NCBI GenBank assembly: GCA_035541935.1
Contig: DATKMJ010000071.1
Location: 1-59,654, forward strand
Length of the DNA stretch: 59,654 nt
Direction of reading: 5' to 3'
Source: Candidatus Binatia bacterium
GTDB taxonomy: Bacteria > Vulcanimicrobiota > Vulcanimicrobiia > Vulcanimicrobiales > Vulcanimicrobiaceae
The position numbers and the translations under genes were made by a program. Positions 24,203-32,263 of the stretch are shown here, in pieces. The notes beneath the pieces are model-generated. The model was not told the DNA's origin. It did no database searches and worked only from the letters and a program-made list of their open reading frames with translations. Each line of letters begins with the position of its first letter. The first letter of the stretch is position 1.

Positions 24203-24655
24203 ATGCGCCTACTCAGCACCGCGCTCGTGCTCGTGATCGCAGCCTTCGCTATCACGGCGTGCAGCAGCAAGTCAGATTCGAGCTCGTCGAGCGAGGCGAG
24301 CGCCGCGGCCAGCGCCCCCGCCGAATCGAGCGCGCCCGCCGAGGCGAGCCCCGCCGCAAGCTCGGCCACCGGAGACGTTCCGGCGTACCCTGGCGCCGTC
24401 ACGCAAGCCTCGGGCAGCGGCTCCAACATGGGCGCCACTGCGACCGGCACCGTGATGTCGACGGACGATCCGTTCGACAAGGTCTACGCGTGGTACCAGC
24501 AGCACCTGCCGTCGGGTTCCGAAAAGTCGCACGTCACCGCACCGGTCGAGAGCGCCGTCTTCACGCTGGGCGCGACCGGCGGCGAGCAGACCTCGGTAAC
24601 GCTGACCGCATCGGGCGGTAAGACGATGATCACCATCGGCAAGGTCAAGATGTAA
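24203..24655 (+). CDS. Lipoprotein with Ser/Ala-rich linker
   Basis: The 150-residue protein has a signal peptide with lipobox AITAC (Cys at residue 20). A linker made almost only of Ser, Ala, Glu and Pro runs to about residue 58. A compact domain of about 90 residues follows: VPAYPGAVTQ, STDDPFDKVYAWYQQHLP, then beta strands to TMITIGKVKM. The YPGA-x(n)-S(T)DDPFDKVYAWYQ pattern resembles periplasmic domains found in many environmental lipoproteins, with no assigned function. The start follows GGAGGA. A hairpin lies 32 bases after the stop. Confidence 0.75.
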   Translation: MRLLSTALVLVIAAFAITACSSKSDSSSSSEASAAASAPAESSAPAEASPAASSATGDVPAYPGAVTQASGSGSNMGATATGTVMSTDDPFDKVYAWYQQHLPSGSEKSHVTAPVESAVFTLGATGGEQTSVTLTASGGKTMITIGKVKM

Positions 24656-24687
24656 CGCAGCCTCGATTCCCCCAACGTAGTAACCCC

Positions 24688-24719
24688 CCGGCCCTCGCGA
24701 GGTTCACCGCGAGGGCCGG
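24688..24719. terminator. Perfect 12-bp hairpin after the lipoprotein gene
   Basis: CCGGCCCTCGCG pairs perfectly with CGCGAGGGCCGG around an 8-base loop. No T run follows on either strand, so it may be a stability hairpin or a weak/Rho-assisted terminator rather than a classical intrinsic one. Confidence 0.5.
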
Positions 24720-24751
24720 AACGCAGGGTCGGGCGCCCGTAAGGAGGATGC

Positions 24752-25219
24752 ATGCTGAGATTGAGCGTGATGCTCGCACTGATCGCCGCGCTCGTCGCGG
24801 CGCCGACGGTAACGATCGCGGCTTCCCAAGAGAGCGACGTCATGGCTGCCGTCAACCAGTTCGTCGACGGCTTCAATAGAGGCGACCAGAGAGCGGCGAC
24901 GTCTGCGTGCGCCGCGCCGGCGTCGATCGTCGACGATTTTCCGCCGCACGAGTGGCAGGGACCCACGGCCTGCGCCGACTGGTACGCTGCGTATCTCGCG
25001 GACGCCAAGAAGGAAGGCATAACCGACGGCGTCGTCAAGCTCGGCAGCCCGTGGCACGTCATGGTGACCGGCAGCCGCGCGTACGTGGTAGCACCCGCGA
25101 CCTTTACGTATAAGGTTCATGGAAAGCCGACGAAGGAAGGCAACGCCGTCTTTACCGTCGCGCTGCAGAAGCTCGGCGCCGGCTGGCGGATCACCGGCTG
25201 GGCCTGGTCGCAACACTGA
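24752..25219 (+). CDS. Secreted SnoaL/NTF2-like protein
   Basis: The 155-residue product has a signal peptide (cleavage likely after TIAA, near residue 24) and then a SnoaL/NTF2-like cone fold: VMAAVNQFVDGFNRGD, then VVKLGSPWHVMVTGSRAYVVAPATFTYK and the C-terminal LGAGWRITGWAWSQ. The family includes small-molecule-binding and isomerase proteins; no catalytic residues can be fixed. A strong AAGGAGG site precedes the ATG, and the same AGGAGGATGCATG string is found before the TonB receptor gene. The stop codon overlaps the proposed CTG start of the permease gene. Confidence 0.78.
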   Translation: MLRLSVMLALIAALVAAPTVTIAASQESDVMAAVNQFVDGFNRGDQRAATSACAAPASIVDDFPPHEWQGPTACADWYAAYLADAKKEGITDGVVKLGSPWHVMVTGSRAYVVAPATFTYKVHGKPTKEGNAVFTVALQKLGAGWRITGWAWSQH

Positions 25220-26742
25220 ACGAATCCGAGCGGCTCGCCGCTCTCGGGTACCGGCAAGAGCTGTCGCGAGTACTCTCGCTCTTCGACAACTTCTCGGTAG
25301 CGTTCAGCTACCTGAGTCCGATGGTGGGAATCTACTCGCTCTACACGCTGGGCTTGGGCACGGGCGGGCCGCGCTATATCTGGACGATCCCGATCGTCGT
25401 CGGCCTCATGATGCTCGTCGCGCTCGTCTTCGGCGAGCTCGCGAGCGAGTATCCGCTCTCGGGGGCGCTCTACCAATACGGGAAATACACCGTCGGTCCG
25501 CGCTACGGGTGGTTCATCGGATGGATCTACGGTTTCGCGCTTCTCGCGACGGTGGCGTCGGTCGATTCCGGCGCGGTCGGTTACGTCGCCTCGCTGTCGA
25601 ACGTCTGGTTCGGGACGAAACTCGATCCGGCGAACCACGTGACGATCTTCGCGATCGCGGGCGGCATCATCGTCCTCTCCGCGATCCTCAACTGGATCGG
25701 CGCGAAGATCATGGGGCGGGTCGGGCGCTTCGGCGTCTACGTCGAGACGATCGGAACGTTCGGCGTCTTCTTGGCGCTCGCCATCGCCGGCTTCCATCAC
25801 GGCTTCGGCTTTCTCTTCTCCACCGCCGGCGTCGAGCACGTCGGGAGCAATCCGCTCGGTCTGAACTTCGGCGGTAACTGGTGGACCGGCGCGGCGCTCG
25901 TCGCCGTTCTCGCCAACGTCTACATCTTCTACGGCTTCGAATCCGCCGGCGCCATCTCCGAGGAGACGATCGAGGCGCAGCGCCAGGTGCCGAAGGCGAT
26001 GCGCACCGCGCTGCTCTACGGCGGCATCGCCTCGTTCGCTTTGGTGGCCGGCCTGCTGCTCGCTACGCCGCCGGGCGGCATCGGGGGCGTCGTCAGCGGC
26101 GGCATCAACACGATCCTCGCGACGCTGCCGGGATGGCTGCAGACCTTCTTCCTCGTGATGGTGATCGTCGCGTTCTTCAGTTGCGGCACGGCGGTGCAGG
26201 GCGCCGGCGCACGCGTCGCCTACGCGCTCGCTCGCGACGGCGCGCTGCCGCTCAGCGGCCGGATTCGCGCGATCTCGCCGCGCCACCGCACGCCTGCCAA
26301 CGCGATCCTCGTCGGCACGATCGTCCCCTTTCTCTTCCTGCTGCTCGTCCTGATAAATCCGAGCACGAACGTGCGCATTCTCTGGTTCGACTATCCGGCG
26401 CACGTCAACGCGTTGTACGCGCTCGTCTCCTTCGCGACGTCCGGCATCTACCTGGCCTTTTTACTCACCGTGCTCGGAGCCGCCGTCGCGCGACTGCGCG
26501 GATGGGTTCCGGGCGGTGCCTTTAGGCTCGGGCGATGGGGATGGCCGGTCACGGCCGGCGCCGCGGTCTACCTGCTGCTGATGCTCGCCGACATCGTCTG
26601 GCCCAGCCCGCTGAGCAGCGGCCGCGCCGTCTTCAACTACGGATGGGTCACGCTGCTCGTCATGGCGGTCATCGTCGCGGCGGGAGCGATCTACGAGGCG
26701 CTCGCGCGCCCCGATCGCAACGTCGCGTCAAAGACGACCTGA
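25216..26742 (+). CDS. APC superfamily amino acid permease
   Basis: The 508-residue transporter has about twelve membrane helices. Helix 1 holds the substrate-site segment FSYLSPMVGIYSLY, followed by GELASEYPLSGALYQYG and FYGFESAGAISEET. This is the amino acid/choline transporter branch of APC. The first ATG (25321) would delete half of helix 1 and the conserved lead-in ELSRVLSLFDNFSVAFSYLS. That segment is in frame back to a CTG at 25216, which overlaps the previous stop as CTGA, mirroring the ATGA/GTGA junctions here. No ATG, GTG or TTG is available for it, so I take the CTG. The 3' end overlaps the convergent methyltransferase by 52 bases. Confidence 0.88.
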   Translation: MNESERLAALGYRQELSRVLSLFDNFSVAFSYLSPMVGIYSLYTLGLGTGGPRYIWTIPIVVGLMMLVALVFGELASEYPLSGALYQYGKYTVGPRYGWFIGWIYGFALLATVASVDSGAVGYVASLSNVWFGTKLDPANHVTIFAIAGGIIVLSAILNWIGAKIMGRVGRFGVYVETIGTFGVFLALAIAGFHHGFGFLFSTAGVEHVGSNPLGLNFGGNWWTGAALVAVLANVYIFYGFESAGAISEETIEAQRQVPKAMRTALLYGGIASFALVAGLLLATPPGGIGGVVSGGINTILATLPGWLQTFFLVMVIVAFFSCGTAVQGAGARVAYALARDGALPLSGRIRAISPRHRTPANAILVGTIVPFLFLLLVLINPSTNVRILWFDYPAHVNALYALVSFATSGIYLAFLLTVLGAAVARLRGWVPGGAFRLGRWGWPVTAGAAVYLLLMLADIVWPSPLSSGRAVFNYGWVTLLVMAVIVAAGAIYEALARPDRNVASKTT

Positions 26743-27899
26743 TCCCAGAGCCAGAGGCGCTCGAAAAACTCGCGCGCATGTTGTAGATCGCCGCTCTCGC
26801 CGCAAATCTGCGCGATCGAGCGCTCCCCGTCGATCGCCGCGAACAGAGCTTCCTGCGCGGAATCAATCGGCAGATACAGGTCGGTGTAGGTGTGGTTGCG
26901 GTTGATCAGCACCGCCGCCGCGCCGGCCGGAAGACGTTCGCGCACCGCGACAGTCCCCTCGCGGCGCATCGGCACGTAGCGGAGCCATTGGTCGCCGCCG
27001 AAGTCGATCGCTCGGATCGCAGGAAGGTCCGTTCGGTACGCGACGACTGCGTGCCGAACCATCGTGCCGCGAAAAAGCTCGAGCATCGCGTACTGCTCGC
27101 GCTCGGGCAGCGTGGCGAGCCTGGCGGCGTGCGGCGTCCCCGCGATCGCGCCGCAGACGGGGAGATACGGTGCCTGGCGGATCCAGCGGCCGAAAGCCAG
27201 ATCGGCGCCGCGCAAGAATTCGAACAATTGCGCGACGGAGTAGGCGCGGTCGATTGGATGGAGCAGTGCATCGGCCAGCGCGTCTTTGTTCGAAAAATCC
27301 GGCGAGGACCGGAGCAACGGCACGATCGGGTGGTCCGGCGGCAGCGCGCGCAGGCTCTTCGCAAGATCGTCGATCTCGGCCGCGCTCCATCCGATGCGCA
27401 GCCGGCGGCAGTACTCCTGCAACATGTAGACGCCGGCGCGTCCGTACGGCGCGTAGACCATGAGGTGCATCGCACCGCCGGGCGCGAGCGCCTCCCGCAA
27501 CGCGCTCAGCCCCGCATCGGGATCGGGCAAGTGATGGAGCACGCCGGTGCAGACGACGCGATCGAAACGCTCCCCAAGCTCGGCCGCACGCTCGACGGAT
27601 AGGCGCCGAAGCTCGAGGTTGACGAGGCCGTGCTTGCGCTTCAGGTCGGAGGCGAAAGCGATGCTCGCCTCGCTGAGGTCGATGCCGACGACCCGCGAAC
27701 GGGGCCACCGGACGGCATAGTGCGCCGCCTGCGTCGTGCCGCAGCCGGCGACGAGAATCGCGCGGTCGTCGCGATAGCTTTCGCCGGGCCAAAAGAGATG
27801 CGACTCGGCCCGCCGCCGCCGGTCGTCCCACGTCCCGCGATAGGCATCGAGATCGTCGGCCGGCGGCGGGTATGGGTGGCTTTCGTAAAAGCCACCCAC
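26691..27899 (-). CDS. Class I SAM-dependent methyltransferase with large C-terminal domain
   Basis: The 402-residue protein has the SAM-binding motif I LVAGCGTTQAAHYA near residue 50, VVGIDLSEASIAFA (motif II), VVCTGVLHHLPDPDAGL (motif IV region), and LREALAPGGAMHLMVYAPYGR. About 180 further residues, without a recognised motif, include FFERLWLWDQVVFDA. Similar proteins are annotated only as methyltransferases and the substrate is unknown. The start is the GTG at 27899 or the TTG at 27902, just after the sulfatase stop, so the two genes form one unit. A perfect 10-bp hairpin covers codons 1-8. Confidence 0.82.
   Translation of the reverse strand: MGGFYESHPYPPPADDLDAYRGTWDDRRRRAESHLFWPGESYRDDRAILVAGCGTTQAAHYAVRWPRSRVVGIDLSEASIAFASDLKRKHGLVNLELRRLSVERAAELGERFDRVVCTGVLHHLPDPDAGLSALREALAPGGAMHLMVYAPYGRAGVYMLQEYCRRLRIGWSAAEIDDLAKSLRALPPDHPIVPLLRSSPDFSNKDALADALLHPIDRAYSVAQLFEFLRGADLAFGRWIRQAPYLPVCGAIAGTPHAARLATLPEREQYAMLELFRGTMVRHAVVAYRTDLPAIRAIDFGGDQWLRYVPMRREGTVAVRERLPAGAAAVLINRNHTYTDLYLPIDSAQEALFAAIDGERSIAQICGESGDLQHAREFFERLWLWDQVVFDATLRSGRASAS
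27874..27897. promoter_or_regulatory. Perfect 10-bp hairpin over the methyltransferase start
   Basis: GGGTGGCTTT and AAAGCCACCC flank a four-base loop. On the minus-strand mRNA the hairpin starts at the GTG codon and lies 10 bases after the sulfatase stop. It could block ribosome loading or partly end the sulfatase message; no T run follows. Confidence 0.45.
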
Positions 27900-27906
27900 C
27901 AACTCG

Positions 27907-29421
27907 CTAGCCGTGGGGCGTGTTCACCTGTTCCATGACGGAGTCGAGATTGAACGACGCGGGTTTTTGCCGCGGCGGGAACTTCTTGAAGCCCTCGATC
28001 TGCTCGGCGACGACCGCCTGCATCAGATACATCTGCGGGATGTGGTCCACCGCCCAGTCCCAGTACGTATTCGAGTTAAAGTCCGCTCGCTCGAACGGGT
28101 CGCGCCGCAAATTGACGATATGCGGCACGCGCAGCTTGACGAAGGGCTCGGCCCAGAGCTGCATCTGATTCGCGCGCTGGACGGACAAGTTGAACTTGTA
28201 ATCCCCGACGCGCACCGCGATCACTTCGCCGTCGTCGCTGAAGTAGATGATATGGTTTCTCGGGCTCGTCTCCGACGCGCCGGAGAAGTACGGAATCATG
28301 TTATAGCCGTCGAGATGGACGTTGAACTTCTTCCCGTCCACCGTGCACCCGTCGAGGAGCTGCTGCTTGACGTCCGGATTTCCGGCCGCGGCGAGCAGCG
28401 TCGGGAACATGTCGATATGGGAGACGATCTCGTTGTAGATCGCACCGGGCTTGATGACGCCCGGCCAGCGGATGAAGCACGGGACGCGCCAGCCGCCCTC
28501 CCAGTTCGAGTCCTTCTGGCCGCGGTACGGCGTGTTGGCGCCGTCCGGCCACGTGTCGTTCTCGGGGCCGTTGTCGGTCGAGTACATGACGATCGTGTTT
28601 TCGGCGATCCCCAGCTCGTCGAGCTTATCGAGCATCATCCCGATCTGCTCGTCGTGCACGACCATCCGGTCGCTGTAGGGATCCTGGCCGCTCTTGCCGA
28701 TGTTCTTCGGCGCGACGTGCGTGCGGAAGTGCATCGCCGTCGAGTTATACCAAAGGAAGAACGGCTTGTCGGCTTTCGCCTGTTTCTCCATCCACGCAAG
28801 CGCGCCGGCCGTGATCTCCTCGTCGATCGTCTCCATGCGCTTCTTCGTCAGCGGACCGGTGTCTTCGACTTTTTGTTTTCCTACGCGGCCCCATCGCGGA
28901 TCCACCGTCGCGTCGTCCTTGTCGGTCGCCCAGCAATGCAGGACGCCGCGCGGTCCGAACATCTCTTTGAACTTCGGATCCTTCGGATAGTCGGGAAGCT
29001 CCGGTTCTTCCTCGGCGTTGAGATGGTAGAGGTTGCCGAAAAATTCGTCGAAGCCGTGAACCGTCGGCAGAAACTCGTTGCGGTCGCCGAGGTGATTCTT
29101 GCCGAACTGTCCGGTCGCGTAACCGAGCGGCTTCAATAGCTCGGCGATCGTCGGATCTTCCGCCTGCAGGCCGACCGTCGCTCCTGGCATGCCGACTTTC
29201 GTCAGGCCGGTGCGGATCGGGTTCTGACCGGCGATGAAGCAGGCGCGACCGGCGGTGCAGCTCTGCTGCGAGTAGTAATCGGTAAAGAGACCGCCTTCGT
29301 GCGCCACGCGGTCGATGTTGGGCGTCCGATATCCCATGCTTCCGTTGCTGAACCTGCTGAGATTCCAGATGCCGATGTCGTCGCCCCAAAGGATGAGGAT
29401 ATTGGGTTTCTTCGCTGCCAT
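27907..29421 (-). CDS. Sulfatase (arylsulfatase family, Cys-type active site)
   Basis: The 504-residue enzyme hydrolyses sulfate esters. It has the metal-binding D14-D15 after KPNILILWG, the activation signature C55-T-A-G-R59 within SCTAGRACFIAGQNP, and the late metal site TDNGPEND. C55 should be oxidised to formylglycine by the enzyme encoded at 30456-31373. No N-terminal signal peptide is visible (MAAKKPNIL), so it may act in the cytoplasm or leave by another route. The gene is followed directly by the methyltransferase gene and is divergent from a beta-barrel protein gene. The natural substrate is unknown. Confidence 0.93.
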   Translation of the reverse strand: MAAKKPNILILWGDDIGIWNLSRFSNGSMGYRTPNIDRVAHEGGLFTDYYSQQSCTAGRACFIAGQNPIRTGLTKVGMPGATVGLQAEDPTIAELLKPLGYATGQFGKNHLGDRNEFLPTVHGFDEFFGNLYHLNAEEEPELPDYPKDPKFKEMFGPRGVLHCWATDKDDATVDPRWGRVGKQKVEDTGPLTKKRMETIDEEITAGALAWMEKQAKADKPFFLWYNSTAMHFRTHVAPKNIGKSGQDPYSDRMVVHDEQIGMMLDKLDELGIAENTIVMYSTDNGPENDTWPDGANTPYRGQKDSNWEGGWRVPCFIRWPGVIKPGAIYNEIVSHIDMFPTLLAAAGNPDVKQQLLDGCTVDGKKFNVHLDGYNMIPYFSGASETSPRNHIIYFSDDGEVIAVRVGDYKFNLSVQRANQMQLWAEPFVKLRVPHIVNLRRDPFERADFNSNTYWDWAVDHIPQMYLMQAVVAEQIEGFKKFPPRQKPASFNLDSVMEQVNTPHG

Positions 29422-29552
29422 ATGGGATCAAACTCTCCTTCACGAGTCCGAGGGATTCCGCGATGCGGACCAGGGTGTTTGGAGCGCCGTTGCCCATTCC
29501 CTATCCGCACAGCGAAGGACGCGCCACATAATCGCGCCGTATCTAAGGCCCC

Positions 29553-30449
29553 ATGCAAAAGATCACGCGCCTCTCACTATCGGCTATCGCTCTCTCGCTT
29601 GCTGCTTTCGTCGCACCCGCGAGCGCGCAGGCGCCCGCATCGTCCCCGACTCCCGCGGCGAGCGCGAACCCTACGTTCATGGACCGCCAGTACGACGGGC
29701 GCGCGCACCTCATGCTCGCGCCGTACATCTGGGGCCCGACGATCAAGGCTAACTTTCAGTTTTCGATCCCGACGCTCTCCGGGCGCCCGCGCGGGATCGC
29801 CCAAACGTCGGTTCTCGTCGGGCCGAGCGACTATCTGCCGAAGCTCAACACTGCGGGCATGATGTCCCTCGATTTTCGCAAGAGCGATTTCGACCTCTTT
29901 GCCGACGCGATCTATCTCAACGCCTCGACGACCGCGACGATCTACGGAAACGTGAACGGGCCGCGCGGCAGAGTTCAGATTCCCGTCACCGTCGATAGCT
30001 CGGCGCACATCACGACCGCGATCTGGGAAGTCGCGGCCGGCTATACGTTCGCGCACGGTCACAACGCCGATCTCAGCGGCTTCGTCGGCGTGCGACAGTT
30101 CCCGATGAATCTTAACGCGGACTATACGGTGACGATCGGCAAGCGGGGTATCCTCGCGCCGACCGGCTCGATCGGCACGGCCGATTACACGAACGACGTG
30201 ATCTGGGGCCTGCGCGGTAAGGCCTTCTTCGGCGACGACCGCTGGTACGTGCCGTACTACTTCGACGTCGGCACCGGAACGAACAATCAGACCTGGCAGG
30301 CCTACGGCGGCGCCGGCTATGCCTTCCCGCACGGTCAAACGTTCGTCGCCCTCTGGCGCGCGTTGAACTACAATCAGTTTCATCCGACCGCGCACGTGCA
30401 GAAGATGAGCCTTGCGGGTCCGCTCTTGGGTTACACCTTCAATATTTAG
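29553..30449 (+). CDS. Outer-membrane beta-barrel protein
   Basis: The 298-residue product has a signal peptide ending near ASAQA (residue 27), then a Pro/Ala/Ser linker. The remainder has alternating hydrophobic/polar strands, such as AHLMLAPYIWGPTIKANFQF, FDLFADAIYLNAS, TAIWEVAAGYTFAHG, WGLRGKAFFGDDRWYVPYYF and LLGYTFNI. This pattern and the aromatic strand ends indicate an 8-12 strand barrel. DIWGLRGK-type phrases occur in many porin-like proteins of unknown role. It sits between the sulfatase and FGE genes on the opposite strand, so a role in uptake of sulfated compounds is possible but not shown. Confidence 0.78.
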   Translation: MQKITRLSLSAIALSLAAFVAPASAQAPASSPTPAASANPTFMDRQYDGRAHLMLAPYIWGPTIKANFQFSIPTLSGRPRGIAQTSVLVGPSDYLPKLNTAGMMSLDFRKSDFDLFADAIYLNASTTATIYGNVNGPRGRVQIPVTVDSSAHITTAIWEVAAGYTFAHGHNADLSGFVGVRQFPMNLNADYTVTIGKRGILAPTGSIGTADYTNDVIWGLRGKAFFGDDRWYVPYYFDVGTGTNNQTWQAYGGAGYAFPHGQTFVALWRALNYNQFHPTAHVQKMSLAGPLLGYTFNI

Positions 30450-30455
30450 AGAAGT

Positions 30456-31373
30456 CTAGTCACGCACGCACCGAAAGCCGACGTGCGACATTCCGGTGTC
30501 GATCATCTGCGGCGAGCGCGCGGCCGGGCGAAAACGTAAGCAGTACTCCGGCGAGCAGAGAAACGATCCGCCCTTGAGGACTCTGCGCGGAATTCGCGTC
30601 GCCGGCTGACAGGCGTCGTAGCTGCGTTCGCGGGCTGCCGCTCCGCCGGCGCAGCACGGCGACTCCAGTTCCGTGCGATCGGCGACGTACCAATCGCTCG
30701 TCCATTCCCAGACGTTGCCCGCCATGTCGTAGAGACCGAAGCCGTTTGCGGCGAAACTGCCGACCGGCATCGTACCGGGCCCGCGCTTTGCCGTGCTCCG
30801 ATACGGAAAGTTGCCCTGCCACGTGTTCGCCGCGGGAACGCCTCCCGGCAGCATCTCGTCGCCCCAGACGAAGTCCTTTCCATCGAGACCGCCGCGCGCG
30901 GCAAACTCCCACTCCGCCTCGGTCGGCAGACGTTTGCCGGCCCAACGCGCGTACGACTCGACGTCCTCGTACGCGACGTGCACGACGGGATGGTCGGGAC
31001 GCGATTCGATCGAGCTGCCCGGACCCTCGGGATGCTTCCAGCACGCACCTGGAACCCACGACCACCACTGCATGAAGTCGCGCAGATTCACCGGCCCCGG
31101 CGTCATGTGAAAGCAGACCGCACCGGGAACGAGATTCTCGGCCGGCGCTCCGGGAAAGTCGTCGGGATTCGGTTCGCGCTCGGCGATCGTAGCGTACCCG
31201 GTCTTGCGAACGAACTTCGAGAACTCCGCGTTCGTAACCGCGTACGGATCGATCCAAAATGCCTCGACGCTAACCTCGCGCACGGGCGCCTCTTCGGGAT
31301 AGAAGCGGTCCGAGCCCATTCGAAACGTCCCGCCCTCGATTCGAACCATGCCGTCCAGCATCGTCGGGCTCAT
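30456..31373 (-). CDS. Formylglycine-generating enzyme (sulfatase-modifying factor, SUMF1 family)
   Basis: FGE oxidises the cysteine of a sulfatase C-x-A/P-x-R motif to formylglycine. The 305-residue product has the FGE-sulfatase fold: GGTFRMGSDRFYPEE, AVTNAEFSKF, KRLPTEAEWEFAARGG, NVWEWTSDWY and the end GFRCVRD. Most importantly, the C-terminus has paired active-site cysteines C273 and C278 in GGSFLCSPEYCLRFRPAARS, which most SUMF1-like proteins lack. It is therefore probably a true FGE and matches the Cys-type sulfatase 1 kb away. The ATG at 31373 overlaps the stop of the upstream gene as ATGA, so it is the last gene of a five-gene operon. Confidence 0.92.
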   Translation of the reverse strand: MSPTMLDGMVRIEGGTFRMGSDRFYPEEAPVREVSVEAFWIDPYAVTNAEFSKFVRKTGYATIAEREPNPDDFPGAPAENLVPGAVCFHMTPGPVNLRDFMQWWSWVPGACWKHPEGPGSSIESRPDHPVVHVAYEDVESYARWAGKRLPTEAEWEFAARGGLDGKDFVWGDEMLPGGVPAANTWQGNFPYRSTAKRGPGTMPVGSFAANGFGLYDMAGNVWEWTSDWYVADRTELESPCCAGGAAARERSYDACQPATRIPRRVLKGGSFLCSPEYCLRFRPAARSPQMIDTGMSHVGFRCVRD

Positions 31374-32263
31374 CCAAAGGTCTCGCTTTCTCTGTACGGT
31401 TTGTAGGTGTAGCCGGCGTCGCGGAGCTTGCGCAGCCGAGTGAAGACTTGCGGCGTCGGCTCGAAGACGGCGTTGAGGGCGGGCCAAAAGCCCCCGTAGG
31501 TTCGTTCTTGCGCGAGGTAGTCCTCGACGTTCACGCCGTCCATCAGGCGGCGCCCCACCGCGTTGATCAGCAAGCCGCGAAAGCCGGTCGGCGAGAGCTC
31601 CGCGCCGTAACGATCGCGCGAGAATATACGCGCCCGCTCGAGCGGCGTGCGAAACCACTTGACCGACGAGACGTACGTGAGCAGCATCTCGTTCCACACC
31701 GCGGTCTGCTGGAGCCGGATCGCCCCCAACTCGTGCGCGATGACGAAGGAGATCACGTCCATCGTCTTGCGCTCGTCGATGTCGAAGATGCTCTGATGCA
31801 GCACGATGTAATTCTCACGCCACGACGAGAAGGTCTGGGAGTACGGCGCGATCGAGCCCGACGTCAGAAAGAGTTCCGGCGGTTGCGCCATCCCCAGCCT
31901 GCGGCAATGGTCCTGCAGCACCGCGTAGACCTCGGGAAACTGCCGCGGCGAGAGCCGCACGGAGTTGCCGCGGATCGTCGCCTCGCGGCGATTGCGGGTG
32001 AGGACGAGCAGCGGTACGCCGACGAGCGCGGTGATCGCAATCGCCCGAAGAAAGCTCAGCTCTTTGTTTACGATCGGATGCTCCTTCAGCCACGGCGGAT
32101 TGTAGACCACCAGGGCGATCGCGGCCGCCATCATCAGGAAGTTGAGGGCGATCGACGCGACGAGGAGCGGCCGTTCCTGCGGATCGCGCAGCCGCGACTC
32201 GTCGATCGTGCCCGAGTTACTCGCCGGAGTCCCCGTAGATGATAGCGGTCTTCGTGGTTCCAT
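31370..32263 (-). CDS. M48-like membrane protein with a degenerate zinc motif
   Basis: The 297-residue protein has two membrane helices at about residues 33-55 and 72-90, then a soluble domain with M48-peptidase features. These are PELFLTSGSIAPYSQTF, NYIVLHQSIF, VISFVIAHELGAIRLQQTAVW and a later SRDRYGAEL. Active M48 enzymes need HExxH; here the sequence is H177-E178-L-G-A181, with no second histidine. It is therefore probably not a protease in the usual sense and may bind peptide or act as a scaffold. The ATG at 32263 lies 47 bases inside the upstream gene; a later start is possible. It is coupled to FGE. Confidence 0.72.
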   Translation of the reverse strand: MEPRRPLSSTGTPASNSGTIDESRLRDPQERPLLVASIALNFLMMAAAIALVVYNPPWLKEHPIVNKELSFLRAIAITALVGVPLLVLTRNRREATIRGNSVRLSPRQFPEVYAVLQDHCRRLGMAQPPELFLTSGSIAPYSQTFSSWRENYIVLHQSIFDIDERKTMDVISFVIAHELGAIRLQQTAVWNEMLLTYVSSVKWFRTPLERARIFSRDRYGAELSPTGFRGLLINAVGRRLMDGVNVEDYLAQERTYGGFWPALNAVFEPTPQVFTRLRKLRDAGYTYKPYRESETFG

